A DNA stretch of 64,000 nucleotides, taken from Arabiibacter massiliensis (lineage in GTDB: Bacteria; Actinomycetota; Coriobacteriia; Coriobacteriales; Eggerthellaceae). Every line of letters starts with the position of its first letter. The first letter of the stretch is position 1. Position numbers and translations under genes: made by a program. Location of the stretch: positions 620,001 through 684,000 of the forward strand of contig NZ_LT827021.1 in the NCBI RefSeq assembly GCF_900169505.1. The letters run 5' to 3'. Shown piece after piece: positions 1 to 7,683 of the stretch. Under the pieces are notes generated by a model. The model was not told the origin of the DNA. It worked only from the letters and a program-made list of their open reading frames with translations, and searched no databases.

Positions 1-333
1 ATCGCCCTCGCACTGCCCGCAGGAGAAGGGACGGTCGGACTGGCCGTGCAGTTCGCCGCTTACCTCGTCCTCTCCTTCCTGCTGGTCAACGCCTTGCGCC
101 GCCGCATGTCGCTGCGCTCGGCCTGCGCGATGGCGGTGATCGCGGCCTGTCTGCTCATAGCCTGGTCCGAGGCGGTTGGGGCCATCGTGCTCGACCGGTC
201 GACGCCCGACACGATGGTGCCGGGCCTTGTGGGAGCCATCGTCGGATCCGCGCTCTCCTTCCCCGTTTTCAAGCGCGTTCATCGCGCCGAGCTCGCCCGC
301 ACGGCGGCGCACGAAGCCGAGGACGAGCGCTAG
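1..333 (+). CDS. C-terminal part of an unknown membrane protein (cut by window edge)
   Basis: The frame is open from the first base of the window, and the GTG at 46 has no well-placed ribosome binding site, so this is most likely the tail of a gene that starts outside the window. Three hydrophobic stretches are visible (roughly 46-95, 120-185 and 210-260 nt), followed by a short charged, basic-then-acidic C-terminus ending in EAEDER. That suggests at least three membrane helices with a cytoplasmic tail. I recognise no family and assign no function. Confidence 0.6.
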   Translation: MALALPAGEGTVGLAVQFAAYLVLSFLLVNALRRRMSLRSACAMAVIAACLLIAWSEAVGAIVLDRSTPDTMVPGLVGAIVGSALSFPVFKRVHRAELARTAAHEAEDER

Positions 334-375
334 GAAGACGATGCGGCTATCGCGGCCAGCCTCATCATCGCACTC

Positions 376-1365
376 TCAGCGTCCTTGGAACGTCTTCACT
401 GCCTCGTTCACCGTGTCGATGGCGAGCGCGACCACGACGAGGCCGCAGAACGCCGGCTGCACGTTCGACAGCAGCTGGAGCAGGAATCCCTCCGGCACGT
501 CGCCCGTCGAGGCGAACGCCTGCACGATCGCCTGGGAATCGACGATCTGGTAGTTCGTGAGCCAGAACACCGCGAGCGCGGCGGCGGCCACGTTGGCAAC
601 GAGCGTCACGACGAAGGCCCGCTTCGTGTAGCGCCCTTCCACCAGCTTGAAACTCTCGCCCGCCACGCTCACGAGCACCCATGCTACGAGTATCCAGGCC
701 GACGCGCGGATGGCCTCGACGTTGAAGGGGTCGAAGGGCACGCCGTCCGCACGGTGGCTGAGCGCGTTCAGAATGTCGGGGAACAGCAGGAACACGGCCG
801 CGAACGCGATCGAGAACACGATGCCGACCACGGCCTCGCCGCGCGTGGAGCTTTTCCCGTTCGGCACCGGCGGCAGGTCGTCGAGCGAGCCCATGACCTC
901 CACCTGCACGCCCTTGCGGTGGAACACGGCGAACAGCACCGTCACGAACGTAAACGCGAACGCCGAGGCCATGATGATCGAGCCGAACCATCCGAGCCCT
1001 TCCTTGAGCAGGCCGTCGTCGGCGGCACCGGTGACCATCGTGAGCGCCGAGGCCAGCGTGATGCCTCCGGCGACGCATGCAAGCACGATCTTCAGCACGA
1101 GCAGGTACTGCGCGTAGTACGGCTGGCCGATGAGGCATGCGTCCTCGTCGGCGGTGTACTTGCGCACCATCTCGCCGGGCGTGCCCAGCTCGGTGAGCAC
1201 GACGCGCACGTCCTTCTGCGTGGGCGGCAGGGTTCCGCAGCGCTCGTCGAGCATGTCGGAGATGAGCGTGCGCAGCTCCTCGGCCACGTCGGCGCGCTGC
1301 TTGGCGGGCAAACGCCGCATGACGGCGTAGAGGTAGCGCTCCACCAGGTCGTTATCGTAGGGCAT
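376..1365 (-). CDS. HAAS-domain membrane protein, PadR partner
   Basis: A 329-residue protein. The first ~90 residues look like a HAAS signalling domain (VERYLYAVMRRLPAKQRADV followed by a helical segment with LISDMLDE), and the rest holds about six hydrophobic segments. HAAS-domain proteins are commonly encoded right after a PadR repressor, and that is the case here: the start overlaps the end of the PadR gene by 14 nt, so translation is probably coupled. The likely role is a membrane stress or envelope sensor controlled by PadR. The ligand and output are not visible. The family call is from memory of domain organisation; the function is inference. Confidence 0.75.
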   Translation of the reverse strand: MPYDNDLVERYLYAVMRRLPAKQRADVAEELRTLISDMLDERCGTLPPTQKDVRVVLTELGTPGEMVRKYTADEDACLIGQPYYAQYLLVLKIVLACVAGGITLASALTMVTGAADDGLLKEGLGWFGSIIMASAFAFTFVTVLFAVFHRKGVQVEVMGSLDDLPPVPNGKSSTRGEAVVGIVFSIAFAAVFLLFPDILNALSHRADGVPFDPFNVEAIRASAWILVAWVLVSVAGESFKLVEGRYTKRAFVVTLVANVAAAALAVFWLTNYQIVDSQAIVQAFASTGDVPEGFLLQLLSNVQPAFCGLVVVALAIDTVNEAVKTFQGR

Positions 1366-1720
1366 CTTCGTCGTCCTTCCCTCGTTCGTCGGTTCGCAAA
1401 AGCCCGTCCACGCCGGTGCAGAGCACGTGCCACTGCTCCTCTACCTCGCGCAGCACGCGCAGCCCCTCCTCGGTGGTGCGGTAGTACTTGCGCGGCTTCG
1501 ATCCCGTGTGATCCCACTCGCTTTCCAGCAGCCCCTGGGCCTCCAGGCGGCGCATGAGCGGGTAAAGCGTGTTCGCCTCGATGGGGATGCCGTGGTCGGC
1601 GAGCGATTTCACCAGCGCGTAGCCGTACGCGGGCTCGCGCAGCCGGCTGAGCGCCAGCATCACCAGCGTGCCGCGCCGCAGCTCGAGCACCATGCTCGAC
1701 ACGATGTCGTCGCGTTCCAT
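1352..1720 (-). CDS. PadR family transcriptional regulator
   Basis: A 122-residue winged-helix protein with the PadR core (RGTLVMLALSRLREPAYGYA, then IEANTLYPLMRRLEAQGLLE and GSKPRKYYRTTEEG in the wing) and a short C-terminal helix for dimerisation. The start is supported by a GGAGG-rich ribosome binding site about 8 nt upstream. It is the first gene of a two-gene operon with the HAAS membrane protein. A pair of palindromes at 1746-1800 covers its promoter, so autorepression is expected. The family call is secure; the inducer is unknown. Confidence 0.93.
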   Translation of the reverse strand: MERDDIVSSMVLELRRGTLVMLALSRLREPAYGYALVKSLADHGIPIEANTLYPLMRRLEAQGLLESEWDHTGSKPRKYYRTTEEGLRVLREVEEQWHVLCTGVDGLLRTDERGKDDEDALR

Positions 1721-1745
1721 GCGCGCCTCCCTCCTCGTCGTTGCT

Positions 1746-1800
1746 TACTGTGTGTCGCACACTATACCATAGATTGCACGTTAGTGTGCGGCGCACAGTA
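1746..1800 (-). promoter_or_regulatory. PadR-type tandem palindromic operator over an extended -10 promoter
   Basis: Two 19-bp near-palindromes lie in inverted orientation: TACTGTGTGTCGCACACTA at 1746-1764 and TAGTGTGCGGCGCACAGTA at 1782-1800. They match each other's reverse complement at 17 of 19 positions. Between them, on the minus strand, sits an extended -10 (TGGTATAGT, 1761-1769). The arrangement places one site on the -10 and the other near the -35 of the padR operon, as expected for autorepression by a PadR dimer. The metallopeptidase gene to the right could also be affected. Confidence 0.75.
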
Positions 1801-1879
1801 AAAGTTTTCACGCCGGCCGAGCGCGCGCCTTCCGCTATACTCGTGCCCACGGAAGACGGCGACGGCGAAGGAGGCGGCG

Positions 1880-2275
1880 ATGGCGCGCATGACGGACGAG
1901 GAGTTCGAGGCCGCGGTCGAGGAGGCCCTGGCGAGCATCCCCGAGCGGTTCCTCGAGGCGCTCGAGAACGTGGCGGTGGTGATTGAGGACGAGCCCGACG
2001 ACTACCACTTCGACATCCTGGACGAGCCCGACTGCCTGGGCGCGTCGGTGCGGGGCGACGAGCTGCTTGGCCTCTACGACGGCGTGTCCCTCCCCGACCG
2101 CGCCGACGGCTACGACGGCGACCTGCCCGACGTAATCACCGTGTTCAAGGGGCCGCACGAGCGCTGCTTCGGCTCGCGCGCGGAGCTGGTGGATGAGATC
2201 GGCAAGACGGTGGTGCACGAGATCGGCCACTACTTCGGCATCGACGACGATCGCCTCTACGAGATGGGCTACTGA
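1880..2275 (+). CDS. Zincin-like metallopeptidase (PF06262 family)
   Basis: A 131-residue protein whose C-terminal third carries the zinc-protease motif HEIGHYFGIDDDRLYEMGY, the hallmark of the small minimal-gluzincin family PF06262. The size is typical. The start at 1880 follows AAGGAGGCGGCG, and a TATACT -10 lies at 1836-1841. Its end overlaps the end of the convergent DMT transporter gene by 7 nt. The two motif histidines and glutamate are intact, so it is probably an active zinc protease; substrate unknown. Confidence 0.85.
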   Translation: MARMTDEEFEAAVEEALASIPERFLEALENVAVVIEDEPDDYHFDILDEPDCLGASVRGDELLGLYDGVSLPDRADGYDGDLPDVITVFKGPHERCFGSRAELVDEIGKTVVHEIGHYFGIDDDRLYEMGY

Positions 2276-3210
2276 GCCCGCTTCCCCTCCGGGCGCCGGC
2301 GGGGACGCACGCGCATCGTGGGCGCTTGCGCGATCACGACGCCGGCCAGGATGGCGATCACGCCGGCCGCCTGCACGGCGTCGACGCCCTCGCCCAGCAC
2401 GAGCACCGACACGAGGATGCCGCACGGCAGCTCCGAGGCCGCGAGGATGGTGGACACGCCCACCGGCAGCTTCGGCGTGCCGATGCCGAACAGGAGCACG
2501 GGCACGAACAGCACCGTCACGGCCAGCAGCACGCCGTAGCCCGCGATGCCCTGGAAGAGCACGCCCGACGGGAAGTAGCCCGGGCACACGATCACGCCCA
2601 CGACGAGCGTCCCCAGGCAGATGAAGAACCCGCGCTGGAAGGACGGCATGTCGTTCTCCACGTGGCCCGACAGGTACATGAACGCCGCGCACGACACCGC
2701 CGAGAGCAGCGCGCACGCGACGCCCACCGGGTCGAACGAGGCGAGATCGACGTCGGCGGACAGAAGGCCGCTCGCAAGCACCGTGCCCGCCATGATGACG
2801 GCCGCGGCCACCACCTGGGCCGCGTGGGGCAGCTTGCGCGTGGCGACCACCTGGATGACGATGCCGATCCACGTGAACTGGAACAGAAGCGTGATGGCCA
2901 CCGCCACCGGCAGCTTCGAGAGCGCGATGCTGTAGAGCACGCCCGTGGTGGCCGTGACCATGCCGGTGCCCGCGAGCCTGAGCAGCTTGCGGGCGTCCAT
3001 GGGCGCCGCGCCCTTGTTGCGCAGGGCCTCGACCGCGAACGCGAGGCCGAAGAGCAGCGTGCCGAACAGCGCCTGGCTCATGACCGTCTGGGGCCACGCG
3101 AAGCCGGCGGCGAACGCGCTTTTCGCCACCGTGCCCATGGCGCCGTAGCTGGCCCCGCCCAAGAAGACGGCCAGCGCGTATTTCAGGAGTGGAGAACGCA
3201 TGCCGCCCAT
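2269..3210 (-). CDS. DMT-superfamily (EamA-like) transporter
   Basis: An inner-membrane protein with about ten hydrophobic helices in two similar halves, each containing small-residue-rich helices typical of EamA/DMT permeases (for example AVFLGGASYGAMG near the start and GVIAILAGVVIAQA near the end). The reading frame stays open far upstream, but the protein-like part begins at MGGMRSPLLKYALAVFLGG. The start could be 3210 or 3201; neither has a strong ribosome binding site. The likely role is efflux or uptake of a small metabolite; the substrate cannot be read from sequence. Confidence 0.85.
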   Translation of the reverse strand: MGGMRSPLLKYALAVFLGGASYGAMGTVAKSAFAAGFAWPQTVMSQALFGTLLFGLAFAVEALRNKGAAPMDARKLLRLAGTGMVTATTGVLYSIALSKLPVAVAITLLFQFTWIGIVIQVVATRKLPHAAQVVAAAVIMAGTVLASGLLSADVDLASFDPVGVACALLSAVSCAAFMYLSGHVENDMPSFQRGFFICLGTLVVGVIVCPGYFPSGVLFQGIAGYGVLLAVTVLFVPVLLFGIGTPKLPVGVSTILAASELPCGILVSVLVLGEGVDAVQAAGVIAILAGVVIAQAPTMRVRPRRRPEGKRAQ

Positions 3211-3289
3211 GGTAGCACACGGGCGCGTGGGACGGACGCGCGGTCGTCGAGGGACTCTATCCGTTTTGTCGCCTGGAGCTTTTACTCGG

Positions 3290-3314
3290 TTGACGTCGCG
3301 CCATCCGGTATAAT
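3290..3314 (+). promoter_or_regulatory. Promoter of the GMP synthase gene (strong -10)
   Basis: A consensus TATAAT lies at 3309-3314, 37 bp before the start codon. A TTGACG at 3290-3295 is only 13 bp away, too short for a normal sigma-70 spacer, so the -10 is convincing but the -35 is not settled. Confidence 0.5.
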
Positions 3315-3351
3315 TCCCCCAGAACATCACCGAGATCGAGGAGGACACCGC

Positions 3352-4335
3352 ATGGATCCCAACAAGCGTCCCGAGGACATGGAGCGCATCACCACGCCCG
3401 AGCTGGCGAACGCGTTCATCAACGAGCAGGTGGAGGCCGTCCGCGCCCAGATCGGCGACCAGAAGGTGCTGCTGGCGCTCTCCGGCGGCGTGGACTCGTC
3501 GGTGGTGGCGGCGCTGTTGATCAAGGCTATCGGCAAGCAGCTCATCTGCGTGCACGTGAACCACGGCCTCATGCGCAAGGGGGAGAGCGAGCAGGTGGTG
3601 GACGTGTTCCAGAACCAGCTGGACGCGAACCTCGTGTACGTGGACGCAGCCGACCGCTTCCTCGACCTGCTGGCGGGCGTCGAGGAGCCCGAGGCCAAGC
3701 GCAAGATCATCGGCGCGGAGTTCATCCGCGTGTTCGAGGAAGAGGCCCGCAAGGTGGGCGACGAGGTGAGCTTCCTCGCGCAGGGCACCATCTACCCCGA
3801 CATCCTGGAGTCCGACGGCGTGAAGGCGCACCATAACGTGGGCGGCCTGCCGGACGACTTGCAGTTCGAGCTGTGCGAGCCCGTGAAGCTACTGTTCAAG
3901 GACGAGGTGCGCGTGATCGGTCGCGAGCTCGGGCTGCCCGAGAGCATGGTCGAGCGCCAGCCCTTCCCCGGCCCGGGACTCGGCGTGCGCTGCCTCGGCG
4001 CCATCACCCGCGACCGCCTGGAGGCGCTGCGCGAGGCCGACGCCATCCTGCGCGAGGAGTTTGCCGAGGCGGGCCTCGAGGGCAAGGTGTGGCAGTACTT
4101 CGTGAGCGTCCCCGACTTCCGCGCCACCGGCGTCCGCGACGGCGTGCGAGCCTTCGAGTGGCCCGCCATCATCCGCGCGGTGAACACGGTGGACGCCATG
4201 ACGGCGGAGGTGCCGGAGCTCGATTGGTCGCTGCTCAAGAAGATCACCGCCAGGATTCTGGCGGAAGTCCCCGGCATCTGCCGCGTAGTCTACGACCTGA
4301 CGCCAAAGCCTATCGGCACCATCGAGTGGGAGTAG
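3352..4335 (+). CDS. guaA: GMP synthase, ATP-pyrophosphatase/dimerisation subunit without amidotransferase domain
   Basis: A 327-residue protein that converts XMP to GMP in the cytoplasm. The ATP-PPase loop LALSGGVDSSVVAALL, the QGTIYPDILES segment, the motif FPGPGLGVRCLGAITRDRLE and the conserved C-terminus TPKPIGTIEWE are all present. What is absent is the ~190-residue N-terminal class I glutamine amidotransferase found in most bacterial GuaA. The gene starts with its own GAGGAGG ribosome binding site and promoter, so this is a stand-alone GuaB-type subunit as in archaea. The ammonia must come from a separate GATase subunit not in this window, or from free ammonium. Confidence 0.92.
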   Translation: MDPNKRPEDMERITTPELANAFINEQVEAVRAQIGDQKVLLALSGGVDSSVVAALLIKAIGKQLICVHVNHGLMRKGESEQVVDVFQNQLDANLVYVDAADRFLDLLAGVEEPEAKRKIIGAEFIRVFEEEARKVGDEVSFLAQGTIYPDILESDGVKAHHNVGGLPDDLQFELCEPVKLLFKDEVRVIGRELGLPESMVERQPFPGPGLGVRCLGAITRDRLEALREADAILREEFAEAGLEGKVWQYFVSVPDFRATGVRDGVRAFEWPAIIRAVNTVDAMTAEVPELDWSLLKKITARILAEVPGICRVVYDLTPKPIGTIEWE

Positions 4336-4355
4336 CGAGCCTAAATGCTTCACTT

Positions 4356-4390
4356 ACGCGGCCGCAGATCTTGCTCTGCGGCCGCGTTTT
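4356..4390 (+). terminator. Rho-independent terminator of guaA
   Basis: A 13-bp perfect stem (arms 4356-4368 and 4375-4387, ACGCGGCCGCAGA and its complement) with a six-base loop, followed by TTTT. It lies 20 bp past the guaA stop and marks the edge of the AT-rich island. Confidence 0.9.
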
Positions 4391-4525
4391 AACCAAGCTC
4401 TCTTGGCGGATACGCAAGTTGAGGGTTCTCCATTTCTTACCCTCGCACAATACCGGCTTCCCTCGGTGCTCTTTTTGTCGACTTCCTTTACCAGCAGCTT
4501 AATAAACGGGGATGTCGATTCGCAG

Positions 4526-6139
4526 TTACTTGCTCAGCCTAATCCCAAACGAGGTCACTTTCGATCCGAATTCTTCATTATTTACGTCACCAAGCAGCTT
4601 GTTTACAGTGTAGCCTGCATAATCGATGTTATTAATTTGCTCCATGCTTTTATATTTACCAGCTTCTTGACCTTTAAGAGTAGCCGAGAGTATGACTTGG
4701 TTTGGTAGGTTGACAAAGAGAGGCAAGGCGCGTTCTTCTCTGGCGGTAGAAAGCTCCTCTGCACGGAATGAATCGATAAGTATTGGCAAACCGTGGGCTA
4801 CATGTATAGCAAGGGAGTAAACGCGGGCAAGGAAGAATTCCGTGGCTTCGCTTCCCATGTAGGGACTGTGAGCGGAAGTAAATAGATCAGTATACTCCTC
4901 TGCTCCAGAATCATCGTTTATAATCTGACGCATCATGTTCATTGTTTCAAGCATTGATGCTTTTAGATCGGCTCGATCTTCACTGAGTTCTTTATCTACC
5001 CGTTTAGCATCTTTGAGTCTTTCGGATATGCGGTCAAGCTCATCGCAGATATCACTTAGCTCGCGATCTATTTCTTCAAGATCGATATAATCCTCTCGAG
5101 CAACATAAATGTCTTCTAACGTAATCTCCCTTGTATCGGCAAGTGAATTGAATCGCCGTTGCAGTTCTCGTATCTGCCTATCAAGACGATCGACTTCGGC
5201 AGCATATGAATCAATCCTGTCCTCAACCGTACGAACAATCTGTCTGCGCATATCGTCAGTTGTAATATCGAAAACAAAATCTGAGCCTGGCATCTTATAT
5301 CCAATCGACTCCTGTCCACAATTCATGCACACGACTGATCCGACCTTTATTTCCCTATTTAGTGAGCGCAGCTCATCAAGAACCGATTGGTTCTTCTTCA
5401 TCCGTGTATATGAATGGTTTCGACGCTTTTGGGAATCAGTAATTAACTTCTTCAGCCCATCGAGTTCTGCGACGAATCTGATGGTCGCTTCTCTGTCCGC
5501 TGTAGGACTGACTGCCTCTAGAGATGTTCCCACTCGCCTCAAAGTGGACGATTTTTTAAAAAGCTCATTTTTACGAGTCTTGAGGACTTCTCTTTTGCGT
5601 TTGAGTTCCTTTTCAGTCTCTGAGTCCATCTGCCTCGCTTCCAACCCCTTGATAGCGAAGATCATCTCGGTAAAGTCATCCTTCTTGAAATAGCTGCCAA
5701 CAGTATTGGAAGTGTTTCTACCCGCCTGTGCAACAAAAGCCATCTGCGTGTATAAGGAAAGGCCAGTAAGCGTTGGTACTCCATTTTTAATAATCGTAGG
5801 TAATGGAGAAATATGCTCACTCCAGTATTCGTCGAAGCTCATTCTGGATTCAAGCGGCGTGATCGTTTCGCTGCTTTTTATGACGAAAGTATCTTTGTTT
5901 CGAAGGATCGATAGCTCTTGACCATCATCGTCAATATCGACAATGAAAAAATACTGCTTATGCTTGAACGAAGGGGGAAACATCGGATCGGAGCCAAGTG
6001 CATACATTATTGATTGCATGACGATGGTTTTTCCTACATGGTTCTCATCGCTTGTAATTATGTTGACGCCATCCGTTAATTCGCCCTGAATATAAGATTC
6101 AATCTCATTACCAATATAAACTTTTTTGACTTTAATCAT
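4526..6139 (-). CDS. Rad50/SMC-like ATPase of a Lamassu/ABC-3C-type conflict module
   Basis: A 537-residue protein. The N-terminal nucleotide-binding half has a degenerate Walker A, SDENHVGKT (30-38), in which the first glycine is aspartate. Long coiled coils (about 165-260 and 300-410) flank a CMNC zinc-hook-like motif (271-274). The C-terminal half has a signature-like segment near 429-437 and Walker B HGLPILIDSF (449-458). This is the short Rad50-like ATPase architecture of Lamassu LmuB and related ABC three-component systems. The start at 6139 overlaps the upstream gene as ATGA, giving translational coupling. Base composition is clearly AT-richer than the flanks, a sign of transfer. The biological role is inferred. 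Confidence 0.75.
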   Translation of the reverse strand: MIKVKKVYIGNEIESYIQGELTDGVNIITSDENHVGKTIVMQSIMYALGSDPMFPPSFKHKQYFFIVDIDDDGQELSILRNKDTFVIKSSETITPLESRMSFDEYWSEHISPLPTIIKNGVPTLTGLSLYTQMAFVAQAGRNTSNTVGSYFKKDDFTEMIFAIKGLEARQMDSETEKELKRKREVLKTRKNELFKKSSTLRRVGTSLEAVSPTADREATIRFVAELDGLKKLITDSQKRRNHSYTRMKKNQSVLDELRSLNREIKVGSVVCMNCGQESIGYKMPGSDFVFDITTDDMRRQIVRTVEDRIDSYAAEVDRLDRQIRELQRRFNSLADTREITLEDIYVAREDYIDLEEIDRELSDICDELDRISERLKDAKRVDKELSEDRADLKASMLETMNMMRQIINDDSGAEEYTDLFTSAHSPYMGSEATEFFLARVYSLAIHVAHGLPILIDSFRAEELSTAREERALPLFVNLPNQVILSATLKGQEAGKYKSMEQINNIDYAGYTVNKLLGDVNNEEFGSKVTSFGIRLSK

Positions 6140-7179
6140 TTGCGCAACCCATCCTTTATGATAGCTATGAAGTACAAGTGCGAGCGTCTGTTCATATGCG
6201 TGCATGCTTGCAAATTGGTGATCTCTATCAACTTATGAACGTCCTGTATGTCCGCTCCAAGATCTACCTCAAAGATAGCTACGATCTCGTTAAAAAGCGT
6301 CCAGAATGCGTCACGATCATTCTTGTCGAAATACTGGGTGAACAATTCATTTCTACAATCCTCTAAAACCTCGTCCTCGTTTTCTTCTGGAGGAAGCGAT
6401 GCCAGATAGTATCGAAAGTCTTCGGGTACATCATCCTTGAAGAAATCGCGATTAAGCAAGCGCTCTATGATCAACAATTTGATATCGCGAACCTTGAGAA
6501 CTCGCCCAAAGTCCATTACTTTATCTGGTCTATCTATACTTGCGCCTGCAATACCAGCACGATTTTTGAGAGCTGTCTGCTTGTCGCGTATTTCAGCAAA
6601 GATACGTCTAAGTTCACGCTCGCCTGGCAACAAAACGGATGAGGTGCGAGCTAAAGATAGGATGTATTCGATAGGATCTGTTTTAGCTACGACGAACCTT
6701 ACGCGATCTAGGAATGCATCAATGTTCTTATCAGTAGCCAGATCAGCAAACATGCCTTCATGACGATTATTGCAGGCGACGATGAGATGCTCTTTCACGC
6801 TTTTCTGAGCCCTTGGCTTCATGTCATGAAAACCAAACTCCGACGACTCCGGGTTTTCTAAAACACTTACAGAAACTCCGCCAACAAAAATAGTCAGCGT
6901 GACAAAATACTGAGAGAACTCGCTTACAAAGTTTTCAAAAAGGGTCGCTAGATCTGCGCCTAGCTTGGAAGGGGTGATACCTTTTCCTGCTTTGGATTGA
7001 ACATCATGGAGAGAAAAGCATGAACTATCCATTCCAGTCACATCATTGAAGCAATCTATTGCAAACTGGTCAATTTCATCGCATTCGTTCGAGAAACACA
7101 TCAGATGAAGCAGTGCGCAAGTCTCAGCTTCGTTTCCCGCAGGCGTGCCCTTCTCCGTTGAAATGAAAGTATAACCCAT
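6136..7179 (-). CDS. Putative restriction-fold (DUF4297/Cap4-like) nuclease effector
   Basis: A 347-residue protein, first gene of the pair. Its N-terminal region has an arrangement fitting a PD-(D/E)xK nuclease of the Q-x-K variety: GNEAET (15-20), an aspartate in FNDVTG (D46), then HDVQSK (58-63) and a helix TPSKLGADLATLFENFVSEF. That pattern resembles the DUF4297/Cap4 dsDNA endonuclease domain fused in Lamassu LmuA and other ABC-3C effectors. The C-terminal half is helical and unrecognised; it may bind the ATPase. The start follows GAAAGGAC. The fold assignment is from motif reading only and needs a profile search. Confidence 0.55.
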   Translation of the reverse strand: MGYTFISTEKGTPAGNEAETCALLHLMCFSNECDEIDQFAIDCFNDVTGMDSSCFSLHDVQSKAGKGITPSKLGADLATLFENFVSEFSQYFVTLTIFVGGVSVSVLENPESSEFGFHDMKPRAQKSVKEHLIVACNNRHEGMFADLATDKNIDAFLDRVRFVVAKTDPIEYILSLARTSSVLLPGERELRRIFAEIRDKQTALKNRAGIAGASIDRPDKVMDFGRVLKVRDIKLLIIERLLNRDFFKDDVPEDFRYYLASLPPEENEDEVLEDCRNELFTQYFDKNDRDAFWTLFNEIVAIFEVDLGADIQDVHKLIEITNLQACTHMNRRSHLYFIAIIKDGLRK

Positions 7180-7551
7180 CTACGAGCAGTCCTTTCTTCA
7201 GCAAATCTCATGTAGCCACTAAAGCGAGCAACGCCCATACAACGAGCGCTGCGGCCTTAGGCAGGCCCGAAGCTGTTCTCCGTCAGAAAGACACATAAGA
7301 GCCCTTAGATTGCTGGTCGCACAAGCGACTTTCTCAGACACAAGTTTCTTTGTAAACTTTCTTTGATACATATTTTACCAGATGAGAATTATAGACTTAG
7401 TAATGACTAACATTTTATTGCAGAGCAGGTAACGACCCTTTAAGGAGTTCGAATGGCACGACCTTTGACTTTGAGAAGATTCGTTTACGGACATTTTAAT
7501 CATTCGCCCCCGCCCCCTTTTCGGCCTTAGCCATTATTCGCTGCTTGGCGG
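7180..7551 (+). other. AT-rich intergenic tail of the island, with one possible 25-residue ORF
   Basis: No recognised gene. At 7453-7530 there is a short frame with ATG preceded by AAGGAG at good spacing; the peptide starts MARPLTLRRFVYGHFNHS and runs into a C-rich proline stretch before TAG. It may be the truncated start of a gene lost when the island inserted. The minus-strand promoter of the nuclease-ATPase operon should also lie here, but I see no clear consensus pair. GC-rich sequence resumes near 7505, which I take as the right border of the acquired DNA. Confidence 0.4.
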
Positions 7552-7643
7552 TATAATGGCCTCGCAAAGACACACACCGCACCCAATCGTATAGCGTTCT
7601 TTCGTGTTCCGTTCGGGCCTTCCACCTGGACGGAACGCTTTTT
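7552..7643 (+). promoter_or_regulatory. Promoter and attenuator-like leader of the SulP pseudogene
   Basis: TATAAT at 7552-7557 is followed by a leader in which AGCGTTC (7593-7599) can pair with GAACGCT (7633-7639), directly before five T residues. An alternative pairing, GTTCCGT (7606-7612) with ACGGAAC (7630-7636), uses overlapping bases. Mutually exclusive stems ending in a T-run look like a transcription attenuator or a plain terminator in the leader. Confidence 0.5.
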
Positions 7644-7683
7644 CGCGCGCCGGGCGGGACCGACCATCGAGAAGAGCATCACA

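Noticed and set aside
3290..3314. TTGACG and TATAAT before guaA as a complete consensus promoter
   Set aside because: The spacer is only 13 bp; I accept the -10 but not this -35.
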